Positions 60,213 to 64,000 of a DNA stretch of 64,000 nucleotides are shown piece after piece. The DNA comes from HK1 sp965220535 (GTDB taxonomy: Bacteria; Pseudomonadota; Gammaproteobacteria; HK1): contig OZ244833.1 in the NCBI GenBank assembly GCA_965220535.1, forward strand, positions 1,984,001 to 2,048,000, in the 5' to 3' direction. The notes under the pieces were generated by a model that was not told the origin of the DNA, searched no databases, and was given only the letters and a program-made list of their open reading frames with translations. A program made the translations under genes and the position numbers. Numbering within the stretch: position 1 is the stretch's first letter; every line of letters starts with the position of its first letter.

Positions 60213-60629
60213 TCAGCGAATCACCGAGGTGGTATTGGTCAGCGTGCCGCTGGCGCTCGACCACGTCTGCACGACCAAGGGCTCCGTCGAGCGCAGGCGA
60301 ATCGATATCCACGTCACGACGCCGGGAGGACGAGGGATATCGAGCGTGAAGGCAATATCGTCGACACTGACGAGGTGGTAACCCCACGGCGGAATTCGGC
60401 TCGTCTCCGGCTCGCCGTGATAGCGAGTGCCGTCGACCGCCGAGGCGTCGACATATAAGGGACAAGGGTTGTCGGACTCGCAGACCATCGACAAAAACTC
60501 CCCGCCTTGTATCGGGAGAATGCCGACGCTCGCCCGCAGCGGCATCTTCAGCCCGGCGTGGCCTGCGGCCATTGCGCTCTGAGCGAAAAGAATGGCCAAA
60601 ATACCCGTGATCGTCGATAGTCTTTTCAT
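60213..60629 (-). CDS. Small secreted protein sharing the C-terminal domain of the phase-variable protein
   Basis: 138 residues from ATG 60629 (AAGGAG 8 nt upstream). Signal peptide MKRLSTITGILAILFAQSAM. The mature part has CESDNPCPLYVDASAVDGTR, IPPWGYHLVSVDDIA and SIRLRSTEPLVVQTWSSASG ending in a run of Thr/Asn. The same order (Cys-x5-Cys-x-hydrophobic-D, IPARG, then LRSG...QVWTRSGD and VNNSA) is seen twice at the C-terminus of the 26535 protein. Function unknown. Confidence 0.75.
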   Translation of the reverse strand: MKRLSTITGILAILFAQSAMAAGHAGLKMPLRASVGILPIQGGEFLSMVCESDNPCPLYVDASAVDGTRYHGEPETSRIPPWGYHLVSVDDIAFTLDIPRPPGVVTWISIRLRSTEPLVVQTWSSASGTLTNTTSVIR

Positions 60630-60917
60630 GCTTTGTCTCCTTGATAGAAAAGCGCTTCGGCAGCGAATATGCGTGGATGATCTCCCGAGGGCATCACGAC
60701 ACCTTCGAAAAACCGACCGACTCCGTGAATCGTGCACAAAAAAAGCGAACCCGGGCTTCGACACCGAGAGCGAAAAAAGCGCAGTCTCAGGCGGCGTAAT
60801 ATGCCGACATCGGGGCAACTCGATGATCTTCGCGACAATCGAAACGCTTCTTCGATTCTCGGCCGACTCGCCGCCGCCGATCATCCGATCCCGGCTCCCG
60901 TTTTTTCGGTGAAAAAA

Positions 60918-61391
60918 TCAACCCTTTTCGAGAAGCCTCGGCCAATTGCCATCGGCCCGCTCGATATTGCCGGGAATATCCTTGAGCCATTTGCCCCTGA
61001 CGCCGAGCGAGTAGTTCAGGTAGAGCTTGCCGTCTTCGATATGCCAGGCTTCGGGAACCGTGGATGCGGTATAGCCATTGGCGACCGCCCATGCGCAATA
61101 GCCTCCGTATCGAGGGGCGAAGGACTCGGGATCGGCGGCAAAGCGATCTCGATTTTCCGCACTGGAAAAATGCCAATCGACCCCCTTCCAAGAATGCGAG
61201 AATTCGGCGGATCCGGCAACCGGCTTCCCTTCGCTGAAATAGGCGACGGGATCGGTGCCGCGGATGGCGACGCCGCCGGCGGCGTAGATCGGCTCGGCGG
61301 CGCGGCTTGCGTCGATCGACCAAAACCCGGCGGCGGAAATCGCGACCAGCACGACCGCAATCGTCAAGATACGTCCTTTCGAAAAAGTCAT
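60918..61391 (-). CDS. YHS-domain protein with N-terminal membrane anchor or signal
   Basis: 157 residues from ATG 61391. Hydrophobic segment ILTIAVVLVAISAAGFW, then the YHS region IRGTDPVAYFSEGKPVAGSA, HFSSAENRDRFAADPESFAP and YGGYCAWAVANGYTA, ending LYLNYSLGVRGKWLKDI. Family members are small periplasmic proteins, sometimes metal-related. The spacer 60630-60917 holds nothing else. Confidence 0.9.
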   Translation of the reverse strand: MTFSKGRILTIAVVLVAISAAGFWSIDASRAAEPIYAAGGVAIRGTDPVAYFSEGKPVAGSAEFSHSWKGVDWHFSSAENRDRFAADPESFAPRYGGYCAWAVANGYTASTVPEAWHIEDGKLYLNYSLGVRGKWLKDIPGNIERADGNWPRLLEKG

Positions 61392-61851
61392 CTGGGTTGA
61401 TCCTCTCGATGTGGAATCTCTTGATATCGAAGCATTCAAAGCATCCGAAGCGAGAAGGGCGAATACCGGCATAACGACTTTCCGACATTCGACAATCGTC
61501 AAGAGATCCGGATGTTCAAAGTCATCGGCAATTATGCACAATACCGCATTTGCGATCGGTGGAAAAGACGGGCCGAGAACATCGGGGCTTCGTTGATGGT
61601 CCGTCGACGACGTCGTATCGCGAGATCCGGCCCATCCGCCTCGACGGGTCGGTGCCGATCAAGACGATACCTCATAAAAAAGATGCTCTTTCGCATGTCG
61701 AGGGCTCGCCGGGATTCGAAAAAAGCGGGGTATTTTCAAAGGGGGTAGCAGGCGGCACCAGAGCATGCTTTTTCGGATGCCCTTCACCTCGCCCCTTCCT
61801 TCGATGAATGCACCATGAACGTCATATCGTATTGGCCAGCGGAGATGAGCG
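61392..61851. other. Spacer between the YHS and MetF-like genes
   Basis: No supported ORF, RNA or terminator. It is the only place for the divergent promoters of the two genes, which I could not locate. Confidence 0.4.
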
Positions 61852-62778
61852 ATGGCGCTTTTCGCCTTGCGTGATCGACAGAAAGTCGAGATGGATCCGG
61901 GAATCGAAGGTCTCCTCGACGGTCATTCGATCGAGGTCATGCCCCGAACGGCAGCGAAGATCGCGGATTTTCGAGAGATTTTGCCGGCCGGCACCCGGGT
62001 TTATATCGCCCATGTCGATGGCACAAAGACCGACGATATGGTCGCCACGGCAAAGCGACTTCGGCAAGAGGGCTTTGCCCCGATGCCGCATTTTCCCGCG
62101 CGCTCGATCCCGGATCGCGACAGTCTGGCTCGCCTGATCGCCCGCTACCGGGACGAAGCGGGGGTCAGCGAGGGCTTGGTGCTCGCCGGAGGGATCGCCA
62201 AGGCGAGCGGCGATTTCGATTCCTCGATGCAGTTGCTGAAAACCGGTCTTTTCGCCGATTTTCGCCGCTTGCATATCGCAGGTCATCCCGAGGGGAATCG
62301 CAGCATCGATCCCGATGGCGGCGAAAGAGAGGCGATGGCCGCGCTTGCATGGAAGCAGAAATTTTCCGCGTGCACGGATGCCGAATTTGCGATCGCCACC
62401 CAGTTTGCCTTCGATGCCGAGGCGATCATCGCTTGGGCCGAGCGCCTGCAGGACGCGGGCATCGTCATGCCGATACACCTCGGGGTCGCCGGTCCCACCA
62501 AACTTCAAACCCTGATCAAATTCGCCGTCTCCTGCGGCATCGGCCCTTCGCTCTCGGTGCTGCATAAACGCGCACGGGATATCTCGAAACTCTTGCAGCC
62601 CTTCGAGCCGACCTCGATATTGAACGCCTTGGCGCAATACAAGCAGGCCAACCCCAAGGGGAATATCGAGAGGATTCATTTCTTTCCCTTGGGCGGCATC
62701 CGTCAATGCGCGGCATGGCTCGTCGAACACGGCAAGAAGGGACCGGCGATGGCACCGCCGTCCTCCGCCGAGAACTAA
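61852..62778 (+). CDS. Methylenetetrahydrofolate reductase-like protein
   Basis: 308 residues, predicted TIM barrel. Seen: RVYIAHVDGTKTDDMVATAK, MPHFPARSIPDRDSL, GLVLAGGIAKASGDFDSSMQ, RLHIAGHPEGNRSI, ATQFAFDAEAIIAWAERLQD and MPIHLGVAGPTKLQTLIKFA. The H-x-P-x-R...GD...HPEG...TQ(F) series is that of MTHFR-family flavoproteins; substrate may differ from the main MetF. No folate gene is adjacent. Confidence 0.85.
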   Translation: MALFALRDRQKVEMDPGIEGLLDGHSIEVMPRTAAKIADFREILPAGTRVYIAHVDGTKTDDMVATAKRLRQEGFAPMPHFPARSIPDRDSLARLIARYRDEAGVSEGLVLAGGIAKASGDFDSSMQLLKTGLFADFRRLHIAGHPEGNRSIDPDGGEREAMAALAWKQKFSACTDAEFAIATQFAFDAEAIIAWAERLQDAGIVMPIHLGVAGPTKLQTLIKFAVSCGIGPSLSVLHKRARDISKLLQPFEPTSILNALAQYKQANPKGNIERIHFFPLGGIRQCAAWLVEHGKKGPAMAPPSSAEN

Positions 62779-62892
62779 CGAGCGAAACAGCGGCTCCTTG
62801 GCTTTTCGCCCTTCTCACCATTCACCCTTCGTCACCATTCGCCCTTCGTCTTCCACCGGGATGGCGAAGGACTTGCTTTACCGCCGTCGAGG

Positions 62893-63144
62893 GTGTTTTG
62901 TCGCTCTTTTCTTTGCGTCGAAGGGGGGCTGAAGAACGCCGCCGAGCAGTACCCGCCGCTATCGCCGAGCGAGCGGCGGCAAGTCGTCATCGATATTTTC
63001 GTCTCGCGAGTCGCCGCCGGCGGCATGCCTAGGGCAGAAGATCGCAGGCGCACGATAGAGATGACTAATTTCGCAATCAAGTGGATCGACGAAGGCATCG
63101 CCCGCTTGCGGACTGACGCAAAAGAAACGGGAGAGTCGCCGTGA
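62893..63144 (+). CDS. Small helical protein of a prophage-like pocket
   Basis: 83 residues from GTG 62893 (start uncertain): LSPSERRQVVIDIFVSRVAA, then EMTNFAIKWIDEGIARLRTD. Its stop overlaps the GTG of the following ATPase pseudogene. Looks like a small phage or plasmid replication-region protein; no family recognised. Confidence 0.5.
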   Translation: MFCRSFLCVEGGLKNAAEQYPPLSPSERRQVVIDIFVSRVAAGGMPRAEDRRRTIEMTNFAIKWIDEGIARLRTDAKETGESP

Positions 63145-64000
63145 GCGAAGCGATAAAACGCGCCGCGAGCGCGGCAGCGACGGCTCGAAACTTCGCCGAT
63201 CCCAGCAGCGCAGCGAATACGACGCCGCGCCAGTGGCTCGTACCCGATCTGATACCGAGCGGCGAGATCACGCTATTGGGCGGCAAAGTCGGTAAAGGAA
63301 ATACGCGGCTTGCTGCGCAACTCGCGCTCGGCGTGGCGGCGGCGGGACGCCCGCATTCGGGGCAGTGTGATACCGATATGGCGACGACCGCGAGCCCGCA
63401 AGCCCAAGCGAGCCGTACGTGCGCGGAGACGTCTCGAATCAAAGTCGCGGGCGCAGCGTCGTCTTCCTATCTTGGGACGAAGACGTATCTGACATCGCAG
63501 CCCGATTCGCGCCAGCGGTAGGCGACGAGTCGGCGAATTGCTTGCCCCCGTCGAGTATCCCCGCGCCCGGATCCCGCCGAGTTTTTCGAAGTTTCCGCCC
63601 TTTGACGGTGCCGCCGCCCGGCGAGAAAACGAGAATATGAGGCGATCGGCTGCTATTCCGCCAATTGGCCGAGCCGCTGTTTACCAAGAAGCACGCCGAA
63701 GACGCGATCGGGATGGGCATCCCGCACTTTATGACCCCCGCGGCGTTCGCTCTTTGGCGACGCTGGCGCGGCGTCGATTACGCGGCGTCGATTACTTCGA
63801 AGAACGCCCGCCCGATCGCACCCGTGCCCCCGCTTTGCTGATCATCGATTCGCTCGCGGCGGCGAACGGCATCGACCCGAACGATCGCGCTACTTATCAG
63901 GGCTTTTTTACCTTCTTGCGGGCTTTGATAGCCGACATCGATACCGCGATCGTGCTGATCGCGCATACGCCGAATAGCGTCGCCCGCCGCTCGCTCGATT
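63141..64000 (+). pseudogene. RepA/AAA_25-type P-loop ATPase, broken by several frameshifts (runs off the window)
   Basis: Starts MSEAIKRAASAAATARNFAD, WLVPDLIPSGEITLLGGKVG with a degenerate P-loop (GKVGKGNT; Asn where Lys is expected). The next conserved piece RSVVFLSWDEDVSDIAARFA is in another frame. A third piece (LFTKKHAEDAIGMGIPHFM) ends where a 14-bp unit is duplicated in tandem (63768-63795). The Walker-B part LLIIDSLAAANGIDPNDRAT and IVLIAHTPNSVARRSLD continues to the edge. The order matches hexameric RepA-like helicase ATPases of phages and plasmids. Probably dead. Confidence 0.8.

Overview
This window comes from the chromosome of a GC-rich gammaproteobacterium that I cannot place to genus. 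The argument is gene content and order: slmA-argB-phosphoglucomutase-dut-coaBC | radC-rpmB-rpmG, pyrC-rnt, and ssb-MFS | uvrA are gammaproteobacterial (pseudomonad-like) neighbourhoods. No tRNA, rRNA, CRISPR array, complete insertion sequence or integrase was found.

Bases 1-16800 are a defence island. It holds an ABC-three-component (ABC-3C) ATPase plus middle component whose third partner looks decayed, a type IV toxin-antitoxin locus (AbiEii-like nucleotidyltransferase toxin, DUF6088 antitoxin, and a second orphan antitoxin copy), a solitary DNA methyltransferase, and a type I restriction operon hsdM-hsdS-FRG-hsdR with an FRG-domain gene inserted in it. Next to it lie five tandem paralogues of a tiny coiled-coil/membrane protein. 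Remnants of a PhoX phosphatase and possibly a Phd antitoxin lie between the defence genes.

From 16.9 kb on, housekeeping genes alternate with decaying accessory pockets. Housekeeping: SPFH/NfeD pair, class-III aminotransferase, proC-yggT, YgjP-like peptidase-slmA-argB-phosphoglucomutase-dut-coaBC, radC-rpmB-rpmG-zinc ribbon, pyrC-rnt-lipA, class I aldolase, ssb-MFS/uvrA, PfkB kinase, DUF255 thioredoxin-like protein, YHS protein and a MetF-like protein. The pockets (21.3-23.8, 25.7-26.2, 29.7-30.9, 40.9-41.4, 46.0-46.4, 55.5-57.4 and 62.9-64.0 kb) share families of very small membrane, lipoprotein, ankyrin-like and soluble proteins. One copy of a family is often intact while others are frameshifted, truncated or interrupted. 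I read them as debris of one multi-copy prophage-like or cassette-like element, not described as far as I know.

Three secreted-protein loci stand out: a ~1040-residue Calx-beta-like repeat protein whose start codon is followed by a 15-C tract (phase-variable, out of frame as sequenced), a 386-residue protein with seven 27-residue repeats, and a small secreted protein sharing the C-terminal domain of the first. Many intergenic spacers of core operons contain short tandem arrays (12-21 bp), and several pseudogene frameshifts coincide with short tandem duplications, which suggests a genome prone to replication slippage.
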